Shown piece by piece: positions 20,996 through 30,313 of a stretch of 32,000 nt of DNA. The position numbers and the translations under genes were made by a program. The notes under the pieces were generated by a model. The model worked only from the letters and a program-made list of their open reading frames with translations, had not been told where the DNA came from and did no database searches. The DNA comes from Deinococcus metalli (GTDB lineage Bacteria > Deinococcota > Deinococci > Deinococcales > Deinococcaceae). Numbering within the stretch: position 1 is the stretch's first letter; each line of letters opens with the position of its first letter. The DNA lies in the NCBI RefSeq assembly GCF_014201805.1, contig NZ_JACHFK010000020.1, forward strand, positions 1 through 32,000, read 5' to 3'.

Positions 20996-22181
20996 CGCCA
21001 CCGAAGCCGAACGCCTGCGCCGCTGGCGCCTGGTGCTCGGCGGTGGCGACGCCGACGGCCTGTGCGGCGGCCCCGGCGAAGGCGGCCAGATCGGCCTGAC
21101 CATCGAGGATCGCCGCATGGACGACGCCCTGAGCGGCCTGTACGACGCCCAGAGCGGCAGCCGCCGGGGCGGCCTGGGCGCCAGCGCTCCCAAGGTCGCC
21201 CGCTGGCTCGCGGACCTGCGCGAGTTCTTCCCGCAGGGCGTGGTGCGCGTCATGCAGCAGGACGCCATCGAACGCCTGAACCTCCAGCAGCTGCTGTTTG
21301 AACCCGAGATGCTGGAGGGAATGGAGCCGGACGTGAACCTGGTGGGCACGCTGCTGTCCCTCAAGAGCGTGATGCCCGACAAGGCCAAGGACGCCGCCCG
21401 CGCGGTCGTGCGCCGCGTGGTGGACGACCTGACGCGCCGCCTGGAAGAACCCACCCGCGCCGCCGTGACCGGCAGCCTGAACCGCGCCCAGCGCAATTTC
21501 CGGCCCCGCCCGGCCGAGATCGACTGGAACCGCACCATCCGCGCGAACCTGAAGACCTACCAGCCCGACCGGAACACCATCATTCCCGAGCGCCTGATCG
21601 GCATGGGCCGCAGGCGCCGCAGCCTGCGCGACATCGTGCTGTGCCTCGACCAGTCTGGCAGCATGGCGAGCAGCGTCGTGTACGCCGGCATTTTCGGCGC
21701 GGTGCTCGCGTCCCTGCCGGCCGTCAGCACCCGGGTCGTGGTGTTCGACACCGAAGTCGTGGACCTCTCGGAGCACCTCGACGACCCTGTGGACGTGCTG
21801 TACGGCATCCAGCTCGGCGGCGGCACCGACATCAACCGGGCGCTGGCGTACTGCCAGGGTGTGATCCCGCGGCCCGAGCAGACCATCTTCGTGCTGATCA
21901 GCGACCTGTACGAGGGGGGCAACGAGCGCGAGATGCTGGCCCGCGCCCGGACCCTGAAGGACAGCGGCGTGAACGTGATCGCCCTGCTGGCCCTCTCGGA
22001 CGACGGCGCGCCCAGCTACGACCACGGCGTCGCCCGCGCGTTTGCCGGCATGGGCATTCCGGCCTTCGCGTGCACGCCCGACCACTTCCCCGGCCTGATG
22101 GCCGCTGCCATCCGCGGTGACGACGTGAGCACGTGGGCGGGCGAACAGGGGCTGGTCCTGCGCGGCGGCGCAGCGGGATAG
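20991..22181 (+). CDS. VWA domain protein (YehP-like), intact MIDAS
   Basis: This 396-residue protein has a helical N-terminal half and a C-terminal von Willebrand A domain from about residue 210. The metal-ion site is complete: DQSGS (Asp220, Ser222, Ser224), Thr279 in GGGTD and Asp305 in ISDLYEGG. VWA proteins of this kind are partners of MoxR ATPases, as in RavA-ViaA, and this is presumably the partner of the ATPase at 14686. No signal peptide is present, so it should be cytoplasmic. It is separated from the rest of the cluster by the GGDEF-EAL gene and ends one base before the convergent DUF4188 gene. Confidence 0.93.
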   Translation: MSATEAERLRRWRLVLGGGDADGLCGGPGEGGQIGLTIEDRRMDDALSGLYDAQSGSRRGGLGASAPKVARWLADLREFFPQGVVRVMQQDAIERLNLQQLLFEPEMLEGMEPDVNLVGTLLSLKSVMPDKAKDAARAVVRRVVDDLTRRLEEPTRAAVTGSLNRAQRNFRPRPAEIDWNRTIRANLKTYQPDRNTIIPERLIGMGRRRRSLRDIVLCLDQSGSMASSVVYAGIFGAVLASLPAVSTRVVVFDTEVVDLSEHLDDPVDVLYGIQLGGGTDINRALAYCQGVIPRPEQTIFVLISDLYEGGNEREMLARARTLKDSGVNVIALLALSDDGAPSYDHGVARAFAGMGIPAFACTPDHFPGLMAAAIRGDDVSTWAGEQGLVLRGGAAG

Positions 22182-22182
22182 G

Positions 22183-22650
22183 TCAGTCGGCCGCCGTCCC
22201 CAGCCGCCCCCGTGCACTCTCCCGCCGGCCGGTCGCCGCGACCAGGGTGCCCGCGCGGCCCAGGCCGAAGGGCGGCATGTCCACGTACACGGTCTCGTAC
22301 GCGCCGGCCTCGACCACGTAGGTCTCGTGCCAGATGCCAACCGCGCCGGGGTGGCGGCGCAGGCCCTGGTTGAAGGCCCGCCACGCGGGCAGGTGCACGT
22401 GGTCGCGGGCCTGTGCGTAGGCCTGCAGGTGCTCAGCGCTGCGCCAGTACTGCACCAGGGTGGTGCCGTGGAACTGGCCGCCCAGCAGCCCGAGTTCCGG
22501 ATGGGTTGCCAGTTCGCGCAGCATGCGCGGCATGGCGCGGAAAACCGGCAGCCACGCCGGCACGTTCCAGGGCTGGTTCACGCGGGCGCCGATCAGGAAC
22601 ACGGCGAAGGACCCCTCGATCTCGGCGGTGACGCGGGTGGAACTGGACAT
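22183..22650 (-). CDS. DUF4188 family protein
   Basis: This 155-residue protein starts MSSSTRVTAEIEGSFAVFLI and contains ARVNQPWNVPAWLPVFRAMP and the later QYWRSAEHLQAYA and WHETYVV segments. These match DUF4188, a dimeric alpha-beta barrel-like family of unknown function that is sometimes annotated as a monooxygenase. I set the start at 22650 because GGGAGG lies six bases before it; an open frame runs further upstream without a ribosome binding site. It is divergent from the PadR gene, which may control it, and convergent with the VWA gene. Confidence 0.82.
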   Translation of the reverse strand: MSSSTRVTAEIEGSFAVFLIGARVNQPWNVPAWLPVFRAMPRMLRELATHPELGLLGGQFHGTTLVQYWRSAEHLQAYAQARDHVHLPAWRAFNQGLRRHPGAVGIWHETYVVEAGAYETVYVDMPPFGLGRAGTLVAATGRRESARGRLGTAAD

Positions 22651-22679
22651 CTTGAGCCTCCCGAACATCCAGTTTGAAT

Positions 22680-22706
22680 GGTCTACTCTGGACGGTCTGA
22701 TCTGAC
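22680..22706. promoter_or_regulatory. Tandem direct repeat in the DUF4188-padR gap (candidate operator)
   Basis: GGTCTACTCTGGAC (22680-22693) is followed at once by GGTCTGATCTGAC (22694-22706), an imperfect direct repeat. It covers the -35 region of the PadR promoter and lies upstream of the divergent DUF4188 gene, a fitting site for control of both. Confidence 0.45.
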
Positions 22707-22708
22707 TG

Positions 22709-22714
22709 TACACT
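22709..22714 (+). promoter_or_regulatory. -10 box of a leaderless padR-family transcript
   Basis: TACACT ends six bases before the GTG start of the PadR gene, and no ribosome binding site lies between. This is the spacing expected if transcription starts at the first codon. Confidence 0.5.
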
Positions 22715-22720
22715 GCGGAC

Positions 22721-23278
22721 GTGAGTGATGCAACGCTCGGTCCGTCGTCGTACATCGTGCTGGGGCTGCTGGCCGGGTGCGGCGGCGGCACCTCTTACGA
22801 CCTCAAACGCTGGGCAGACACGTCCGTGGGGTACTTCTGGACCTTCCCCCGCTCGCAGCTGTACGCCGAGCCGCAGCGCCTGACCGACCTGGGGCTGCTC
22901 AGCGCCGAGCAGGAAGAGGGGGGACGGCGCCGGCGGCTGTATACCGTCACGCCGGCCGGCCTTGCGGCGCTGCAGGCGTGGCTGTCGACGCCGGCCGGGC
23001 AGCCGGAACTCCGTGACGAGGGCCTGCTGAAACTCTTCTTCAGTGACCACGCGGCCCCGGAGACGGTGGCCCGCCTGGCCGGGGGGCAACTGGCCCTGCA
23101 CCGGCAGCGGCTGGCCGAGTACGAGGCCATCCACACCGCCGAGCACGCGCCTGGAATGAACGGCCGCCGCCCGCTCGACATGGGACTGCTCTATGAGCGG
23201 GCGGCGGTGGCCTTCTGGAGCGAGGTGCAGACCAGCAGCGGGGCGCCGGTGTCCGGAGAATCCGGACAAGGCCGGTAG
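22721..23278 (+). CDS. PadR family transcriptional regulator
   Basis: This 185-residue protein has a winged-helix N-terminus (SSYIVLGLLAGCGGGTSYDL, then FPRSQLYAEPQRLTDLGLLS, then YTVTPAGLAAL) and a helical C-terminal dimerisation domain (LRDEGLLKLFFSDHAAPETV), the two-part build of PadR/VirR-type repressors. The GTG start follows a -10 box directly. The divergent DUF4188 gene is the most likely target, and the tandem repeat between them a likely site. The ligand cannot be told from the sequence. Confidence 0.9.
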   Translation: MSDATLGPSSYIVLGLLAGCGGGTSYDLKRWADTSVGYFWTFPRSQLYAEPQRLTDLGLLSAEQEEGGRRRRLYTVTPAGLAALQAWLSTPAGQPELRDEGLLKLFFSDHAAPETVARLAGGQLALHRQRLAEYEAIHTAEHAPGMNGRRPLDMGLLYERAAVAFWSEVQTSSGAPVSGESGQGR

Positions 23279-23302
23279 CTTAGGGCCGACCGCGCACCCG
23301 GT

Positions 23303-23332
23303 TTGACCACCCGCTTCGGGGCGTGATACCTT
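23303..23332 (+). promoter_or_regulatory. Strong promoter of the alpha operon (infA)
   Basis: TTGACC (23303-23308) and TACCTT (23327-23332) are 18 bases apart, with TG at 23324-23325 forming an extended -10. Predicted start is near 23339, giving a short leader that begins with a hairpin. Confidence 0.75.
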
Positions 23333-23339
23333 TACGTTT

Positions 23340-23354
23340 GGCTTGTATCAAGCC
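23340..23354 (+). promoter_or_regulatory. Hairpin at the 5' end of the infA transcript
   Basis: GGCTTG and CAAGCC form a 6-base-pair stem around TAT at the predicted 5' end, one base before the GGAGG ribosome binding site at 23356-23360. It may stabilise the message or affect translation. Confidence 0.45.
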
Positions 23355-23364
23355 TGGAGGTTGC

Positions 23365-23622
23365 GTGGCAAGACGAAAGATGCCGGAACAGCGGGAAAAA
23401 CGCGTCAAGAAGGAAGATGACACCGTGCGGGCGGAAGGAGTCGTGGAGGAGGCGTTGCCCAACACCACGTTCCGCGTGAAGCTCGACACGGGGCACGACA
23501 TCCTGGCGTACATCAGCGGCAAGATGCGTATTCACTACATCCGCATCCTGCCCGGGGACCGTGTGGTTCTGGAAATCAGCCCCTACGACACCACGCGTGG
23601 GCGCATCGTCTACCGCAAGTAA
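23365..23622 (+). CDS. infA: Translation initiation factor IF-1
   Basis: This 85-residue OB-fold protein contains the IF-1 signature ([20 protein letters not shown], then [20 protein letters not shown], then [14 protein letters not shown]). IF-1 occupies the A site of the 30S subunit during initiation. The GTG at 23365 has GGAGG four bases upstream and adds a basic start ([13 protein letters not shown]) to the core; the ATG at 23380 would be too far from that site. It opens the alpha operon, with a strong promoter of its own, after an 11.6-kb break from adk. Confidence 0.96.
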   Translation: MARRKMPEQREKRVKKEDDTVRAEGVVEEALPNTTFRVKLDTGHDILAYISGKMRIHYIRILPGDRVVLEISPYDTTRGRIVYRK

Positions 23623-23650
23623 CCGACGGGCACGGGTACCCAACAGATTC

Positions 23651-23708
23651 CCCACCCGGCTGAGGTGGGCGGGGGGTCGAGCGCTGCCAGACGCACCACG
23701 ATCGGTGC
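23651..23708 (+). promoter_or_regulatory. Two hairpins in the infA-rpmJ gap
   Basis: CCCACC (23651-23656) pairs with GGTGGG (23664-23669), and GCACC (23693-23697) with GGTGC (23704-23708). The second lies about 10 bases before the GGAGG site of rpmJ. Neither has a T-run, so read-through to rpmJ is expected. Confidence 0.35.
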
Positions 23709-23727
23709 GGCGGCGCGAGGAGGAAGA

Positions 23728-24620
<893 letters not shown>

Positions 24621-24641
24621 GCGCACGCGCGCGCCCACCTG

Positions 24642-24710
24642 CCCCGTCTCCACTGTGCCCTGGGCCGACGCTCAGGGACGTGAGCCCCACCACAGGCGAA
24701 CGGAGACGGG
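24642..24710 (+). promoter_or_regulatory. Structured leader between rpsK and rpsD
   Basis: Three nested helices are visible: CCCGTCTCC (24643-24651) with GGAGACGGG (24702-24710), CTGTG (24653-24657) with CACAG (24691-24695), and an inner CCCTG with CAGGG. A closed, multi-helix element upstream of the S4 gene fits an autoregulatory site, since S4 is the known repressor of the alpha operon in E. coli and of its own gene in Bacillus. The binding is inferred. Confidence 0.55.
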
Positions 24711-24775
24711 CCCCAGAGGGCCGCAGACCCGGCGAGCCGGCCACCGCGCCTGTCCGCCGACAGAGGAGAATTTGA

Positions 24776-25396
<621 letters not shown>

Positions 25397-25399
25397 TCA

Positions 25400-26414
<1,015 letters not shown>

Positions 26415-26419
26415 CGGAC

Positions 26420-26549
26420 GGTGGCGTCAGCCACCCGAGCGGAGCGAGGACCCGAAGCAGGTTACGTTCGGGAGTGGAGTGGATGACGGCGCAGTTCCGG
26501 CAGCCACGCAACGGACGAACGTGACCGCCCCGCAGACCCAGTCGGTCTG
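26420..26549 (+). promoter_or_regulatory. Three hairpins in the rpoA-rplQ gap
   Basis: The 154-base gap holds GGTGGC/GCCACC (26420-26435, loop GTCA), CCCGAA/TTCGGG (26451-26472) and CAGACC/GGTCTG (26533-26549). The last lies seven bases before the AAGGAG site of rplQ. No T-run follows any of them, so they are unlikely to terminate transcription. Confidence 0.4.
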
Positions 26550-26568
26550 ACTTCCAAGGAGATTCACC

Positions 26569-26919
<351 letters not shown>

Positions 26920-26935
26920 CCCCCGAACAGAAAGG

Positions 26936-26960
26936 CCCCCGCACGAGCGGGGGTTTTTTT
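26936..26960 (+). terminator. Intrinsic terminator of the alpha operon
   Basis: CCCCCGC (26936-26942), loop ACGA, GCGGGGG (26947-26953) and seven Ts (26954-26960). This ends transcription after rplQ. Confidence 0.94.
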
Positions 26961-27007
26961 GTGGCCGGAGGGACCACCGGACGGGGCTGGAGCGCGGCCG
27001 CGCCTGC

Positions 27008-27013
27008 TACCCT
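27008..27013 (+). promoter_or_regulatory. -10 box of a leaderless hydrolase transcript
   Basis: TACCCT ends five bases before the ATG at 27019, and no ribosome binding site is present. The pattern is repeated exactly at 28126-28131. Confidence 0.5.
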
Positions 27014-27018
27014 GCCGT

Positions 27019-27591
27019 ATGACCCCGACCCTCGTGATCGTGCCCGGCCTGGGCGACAGCAGCCCGCAACACTGGCAGAGCCTGTGGGAGCAGAAGTTCG
27101 GCGCGGCGCGCGTGCGGCAGGACGATCCGGATACCCCCACCCCGTCCGCGTGGGCCGACCGCCTGCACGAGGTGATCGAGGCCACGCCGGGCGACGTGGT
27201 GCTGGTCGGCCATTCGAGCGGCGTGCTGACCATCGTGCACTGGGCGGCGCGGACCGGCGGGCACGAGCGCGTCAAGGGCGCCGTGCTGGTCGGCCCGTCA
27301 GATGCGGAGGACGCCGAGGTGCAGGCGCAGTACCCCAGGATCGCTGCGCTGGCGCCGGTGCCGCGCTCACCGCTGCCCTTTCCGGCGCTGGTGATTGCCA
27401 GCGAGACCGATCCCTTCGTGTCTTTCGAGCGGGCCCAGACCTTCGCCGAGGCCTGGGACGCCGAATTCATCTCGGCGGGCGACGCCGGTCACATCAATGT
27501 GGACAGCGGCCACGGCGAGTGGGAGGAAGGGGAGATCCTGCTCGGGGAGGCCCTGCACGCATGGACGCCGCCAGACATCGTCCGGTTCTGA
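27019..27591 (+). CDS. RBBP9/YdeN-type serine hydrolase
   Basis: This 190-residue alpha/beta hydrolase starts MTPTLVIVPGLGDSSPQHWQ, the opening of the RBBP9/YdeN family. The nucleophile elbow GHSSG places Ser66; Asp131 (ASETDPF) and His158 (AGDAGHINVDSGHG) complete a triad. The substrate is unknown. I chose ATG 27019 because of the -10 box just upstream and the family N-terminus; a longer frame begins at 26959 inside the terminator region. It stands alone between two terminators. Confidence 0.9.
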   Translation: MTPTLVIVPGLGDSSPQHWQSLWEQKFGAARVRQDDPDTPTPSAWADRLHEVIEATPGDVVLVGHSSGVLTIVHWAARTGGHERVKGAVLVGPSDAEDAEVQAQYPRIAALAPVPRSPLPFPALVIASETDPFVSFERAQTFAEAWDAEFISAGDAGHINVDSGHGEWEEGEILLGEALHAWTPPDIVRF

Positions 27592-27601
27592 GGGCAGTCA
27601 C

Positions 27602-27650
27602 AACGTAAAAGCGCCTGATGGACTTCAGTTCCATCAGGCGCTTTTACGTT
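27602..27650. terminator. Bidirectional terminator with a perfect 21-base-pair stem
   Basis: Arms 27602-27622 and 27630-27650 are perfectly complementary around a seven-base loop. Both ends carry A/T runs next to the GCGCCTGATGGA core, so it can stop transcripts from the hydrolase (+) and from trxA (-). Confidence 0.9.
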
Positions 27651-27663
27651 TGGACCGCAGGGT

Positions 27664-28023
27664 TCAGTTGGCGCTGACGCTCTCGCTGGTGGCCGCGGCC
27701 GGAGCGGACGTGGCGTACTTGTCGAGCAGGGCCTCGAAGGCGCGCTTGGGCTGGGCGCCGACGACGCCCTCGACCGGCTGGCCGTCCTTGAAGAGGATCA
27801 GGGTGGGGATGCTCATCACGCGGTACTGGCCCTGCGTGACAGGGTTGTCGTCCACGTTCAGCTTGCCGACCTTGACCCGGCCCTCGTACTGGCCGGCGAG
27901 TTCCTCGATGACCGGCGCGATGATGCGGCACGGGCCGCACCACGGGGCCCAGAAGTCCACCAGGGTCAGGCCCTCACTGATTTCGCTGGTAAAGGTGCTG
28001 TCGCTCAGTTCCACAGGCTTCAT
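27664..28023 (-). CDS. trxA: Thioredoxin
   Basis: This 119-residue protein has the redox site WCGPC (Cys29, Cys32) and the cis-proline in SIPTL (Pro73), with the family core LTLVDFWAPWCGPCRIIAPV. It reduces disulfides in the cytoplasm. The last 15 residues (SAPAAATSESVSAN) are an Ala/Ser tail beyond the usual fold. I set the start at ATG 28023 because TATAGT lies seven bases before it, giving a leaderless transcript; a GTG at 28032 would lie within the spacer. Confidence 0.96.
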   Translation of the reverse strand: MKPVELSDSTFTSEISEGLTLVDFWAPWCGPCRIIAPVIEELAGQYEGRVKVGKLNVDDNPVTQGQYRVMSIPTLILFKDGQPVEGVVGAQPKRAFEALLDKYATSAPAAATSESVSAN

Positions 28024-28030
28024 GCCTCGC

Positions 28031-28036
28031 ACTATA
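28031..28036 (-). promoter_or_regulatory. -10 box of leaderless trxA transcript
   Basis: TATAGT on the minus strand ends seven bases before the trxA ATG, with no ribosome binding site between them. Confidence 0.55.
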
Positions 28037-28125
28037 CGCCGCGAGTACCCCCCCCGGCTATACGCGGGATGGGATCACGCTAACACTGCGTTCATGCCGC
28101 CCCGCGTGGGTGGCGGCCAAGAATG

Positions 28126-28131
28126 TACCCT
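28126..28131 (+). promoter_or_regulatory. -10 box of leaderless DUF309 transcript
   Basis: TACCCT ends five bases before the ATG at 28137. There is no ribosome binding site. Confidence 0.5.
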
Positions 28132-28136
28132 GACCC

Positions 28137-28487
28137 ATGCTCCCGGTGTTCTCCGCCGACCCCCAGGTCCAGGCCGCGTTCCAGCGGGGGGCCGAACTGT
28201 TCGGCGCCGGTCAGTGGTGGGAAGCGCACGAGGCGTGGGAGGAGCCGTGGGCACGGGCACAGGGGCAGGAGCGCGACTTCCTGCAGGCGCTGATCCTGCT
28301 GGCGGCAGCGCTGCACAAGCGCTGGCACCACGGCAGCACGGCGCACCGCAACCTCTACAAGGCCGACGCGTACCTGGCCCGCCTGCCCCGCGTGTATGCC
28401 GGCGTCGATCTGGGCGCGCTGCGCGAGGACGTCTGGGCGGCGCTGCACGATCCCGCGCGGCGGCCCCAGGTGCTGCCTGCCGATTGA
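28137..28487 (+). CDS. DUF309 domain protein
   Basis: This 116-residue helical protein has the DUF309 motifs HEAWEEPW (residues 31-38) and FLQALILLAAALHKRWHHG (Gln49, His60 region). The conserved His and Glu residues suggest a metal or ligand site, but no activity is established to my knowledge. It is transcribed from its own leaderless promoter, divergent from trxA. Confidence 0.88.
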   Translation: MLPVFSADPQVQAAFQRGAELFGAGQWWEAHEAWEEPWARAQGQERDFLQALILLAAALHKRWHHGSTAHRNLYKADAYLARLPRVYAGVDLGALREDVWAALHDPARRPQVLPAD

Positions 28488-28513
28488 GCGTCCGCGCGCT
28501 CCTCCGGTATCCT
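28484..28513 (+). promoter_or_regulatory. Candidate promoter for the NYN gene and plsX
   Basis: TTGAGC (28484-28489, overlapping the DUF309 stop) and TATCCT (28508-28513) are 18 bases apart. The predicted leader is about 80 bases and ends in a GGAGGA ribosome binding site before the ATG at 28600. Confidence 0.5.
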
Positions 28514-28599
28514 GGGGCACCGCCTGCACGGCGCCCATGACGATATTGGCATGACATTGTTCGCAGTTCAGGGCGACCGACCAGCCCACGGAGGACCTT

Positions 28600-29199
28600 A
28601 TGGAACGCATTGCCCTCTTTATTGATGGCGCGAACGTGTACGCCGCCGCCAAACGCCTCGGCTGGAATTTCGACCACCGCAAGATCCTGGAGTACTTCTC
28701 GTCCGGCGGGGCGCTGTACAACGCCTTTTACTACACGGCGGTGCCCACACCCATCGACGACAAGCAAAAGCGCTTCACGGACGCCCTGACGTACATGGGC
28801 TACACCGTCCGCACCCGGCCCCTGCGCGAGATGACCGACGACTCCGGCGAGACCTCGCGCCGCGCGAACCTGGATATCGAGATCGTCACGGACCTACTCA
28901 CGACGGCCGACCGGTACGACACCGCCGTGCTGCTGACCGGCGACGGAGACTTTGAGCGCCCGGTGGAGGTGCTGCGCGCGCGCGGCAAGCGCGTGGTCGT
29001 CGCGAGCATCGCCGAGATGACCAGCTATGAGCTGCGCAACGCCGCCGACGCCTACGTGGATTTCAAGGACATCCGAGAGTACGTCGAGCGCCCCGGCTAC
29101 CGCCTGCCCAGCGACCACCGCGGGTCCGGCGAGCAGCGCGGCGCGGAGAGCCGCCCGTACTACGTGTCCACCGCCCTGACGGACAGCGATGAGCGCTGA
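28600..29199 (+). CDS. NYN domain protein (LabA/DUF88-type, PIN-like nuclease fold)
   Basis: This 199-residue protein has the NYN acidic set: Asp9 in FIDGANVYAAAK, Asp92 and Asp98 in NLDIEIVTDLL and Asp115/Asp117 in LLTGDGDF. These form the metal site of a PIN-like ribonuclease fold, so RNA cleavage is likely but not shown. The C-terminal 35 residues are polar and probably disordered. It overlaps plsX by 11 bases, so the two are cotranslated. Confidence 0.92.
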   Translation: MERIALFIDGANVYAAAKRLGWNFDHRKILEYFSSGGALYNAFYYTAVPTPIDDKQKRFTDALTYMGYTVRTRPLREMTDDSGETSRRANLDIEIVTDLLTTADRYDTAVLLTGDGDFERPVEVLRARGKRVVVASIAEMTSYELRNAADAYVDFKDIREYVERPGYRLPSDHRGSGEQRGAESRPYYVSTALTDSDER

Positions 29200-30250
29200 C
29201 CCGGCGGGCGGCGAACCCGGCGTTCCGGCGACCGTCGCCGCGCTGCCCGTGGCTCTGGACGCGGCGGGCGGGGACCATGGCGCGCCGCCGAACGTCGAGG
29301 GCGCGGTCGAGGCCGCCCGCGCGGGCGTGAACGTCCTGCTCGTCGGGGACCGGGTCCGGCTGCACGCGGAGCTCGGCAGGCACCCCGGCAGCGCCAGCCT
29401 GCCGCTGGAGGTCGTGCACGCCGACGACGCGATCGGCATGGACGAGCACGCCACCGACGTCCGCAGCCGCCCGCAGGCGAGCATCAACATCTGCACGCGG
29501 CTGGTCAAGGAGGGCCGGGCCAGCGCGGCCGTCTCGATGGGCCACTCCGGCGCGACCATGGCGTCCGCGCTGCTCACGCTGGGCCGCCTGAAGGGCGTGG
29601 ACCGCCCGGCGATCCTGACGCACCTGCCGGCCCGCGGGGGCTTCACGACCATGCTCGACGTGGGCGCCAATGCCGACGTGCGCCCGGCGTACCTCGCGCA
29701 GTGGGCGCAGCTCGCGACCGTGTACCTGCGCGTGCTGGAGGGCCGCGAGCAGCCCACGGTGGGCCTGCTGAGCATCGGCGAGGAGGATCACAAGGGCAGC
29801 GCGCTGGTGCTGGAGGCGCACGCCCTGCTGCGCGAGCTGCACGGCCACGGCGTGAACTTCCACGGGAACATCGAGGGCCGCGACATCTTCCTGGGCACCA
29901 CCGACATCGTGGTCACGGACGGTTTCACCGGGAACGTGTGCCTGAAACTCGCGGAGGGCGAGGCGAAGGTGATGTTCGGGTGGGTGCGCGACGCCATTCA
30001 GAGCAGTGTGCGCGGCAAGCTGGGCGGCCTGCTGGTGCGGCCCGCGCTGCGCGGCCTGGCCGACCGCATGGACCCCAGCACCTACGGCGCGAGCATCCTG
30101 ATCGGGGTGCGCGGCCTGACCTTCATCGGGCACGGCAGTGCCGACGCGCGCGCGGTGAAAAACGCCCTGCTGCGCGCCGCCCGCGCGCACGAGGCCGGCC
30201 TGGTGCCGCGTCTGGAGGCGGCCTTCCGCCCGGCAGTCCCCACCCCCTGA
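29189..30250 (+). CDS. plsX: Phosphate acyltransferase PlsX
   Basis: This 353-residue protein makes acyl-phosphate from acyl-ACP for phospholipid synthesis. It has the PlsX opening DAAGGDHGAPPNVEGA (the common form is DAMGGD), AAVSMGHSGATMASAL, then DVGANADVRPAYLAQWA, DIVVTDGFTGNVCLKLAEG and a C-terminal IGHGSADARAVKNALLRA. The first 20 residues are an extra Ala/Pro-rich extension caused by starting inside the NYN gene. The usual fabD/fabH neighbours are not in the window. Confidence 0.94.
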   Translation: MSADPAGGEPGVPATVAALPVALDAAGGDHGAPPNVEGAVEAARAGVNVLLVGDRVRLHAELGRHPGSASLPLEVVHADDAIGMDEHATDVRSRPQASINICTRLVKEGRASAAVSMGHSGATMASALLTLGRLKGVDRPAILTHLPARGGFTTMLDVGANADVRPAYLAQWAQLATVYLRVLEGREQPTVGLLSIGEEDHKGSALVLEAHALLRELHGHGVNFHGNIEGRDIFLGTTDIVVTDGFTGNVCLKLAEGEAKVMFGWVRDAIQSSVRGKLGGLLVRPALRGLADRMDPSTYGASILIGVRGLTFIGHGSADARAVKNALLRAARAHEAGLVPRLEAAFRPAVPTP

Positions 30251-30278
30251 TCCCCCGCCCGGCGGTGGCGGCCACCCC

Positions 30279-30307
30279 TTGGCCTCTCAGGAGCGATGTG
30301 AAATGCT
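30279..30307 (+). promoter_or_regulatory. Candidate promoter for the mscS-type gene
   Basis: TTGGCC (30279-30284) and AATGCT (30302-30307) are 17 bases apart, and the ATG follows six bases after the -10 box. This would be another leaderless transcript. Confidence 0.4.
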
Positions 30308-30313
30308 CGGCGG

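Noticed and set aside
22651..22791. N-terminal extension of the DUF4188 gene to 22791
   Set aside because: It crosses the shared intergenic promoter region and the start of the PadR gene, whereas ATG 22650 has a perfect ribosome binding site and the family N-terminus.
11734..23364. A mobile element or prophage carrying the accessory block
   Set aside because: I see no transposase, integrase, tRNA target, terminal inverted repeat or target-site duplication at the borders.
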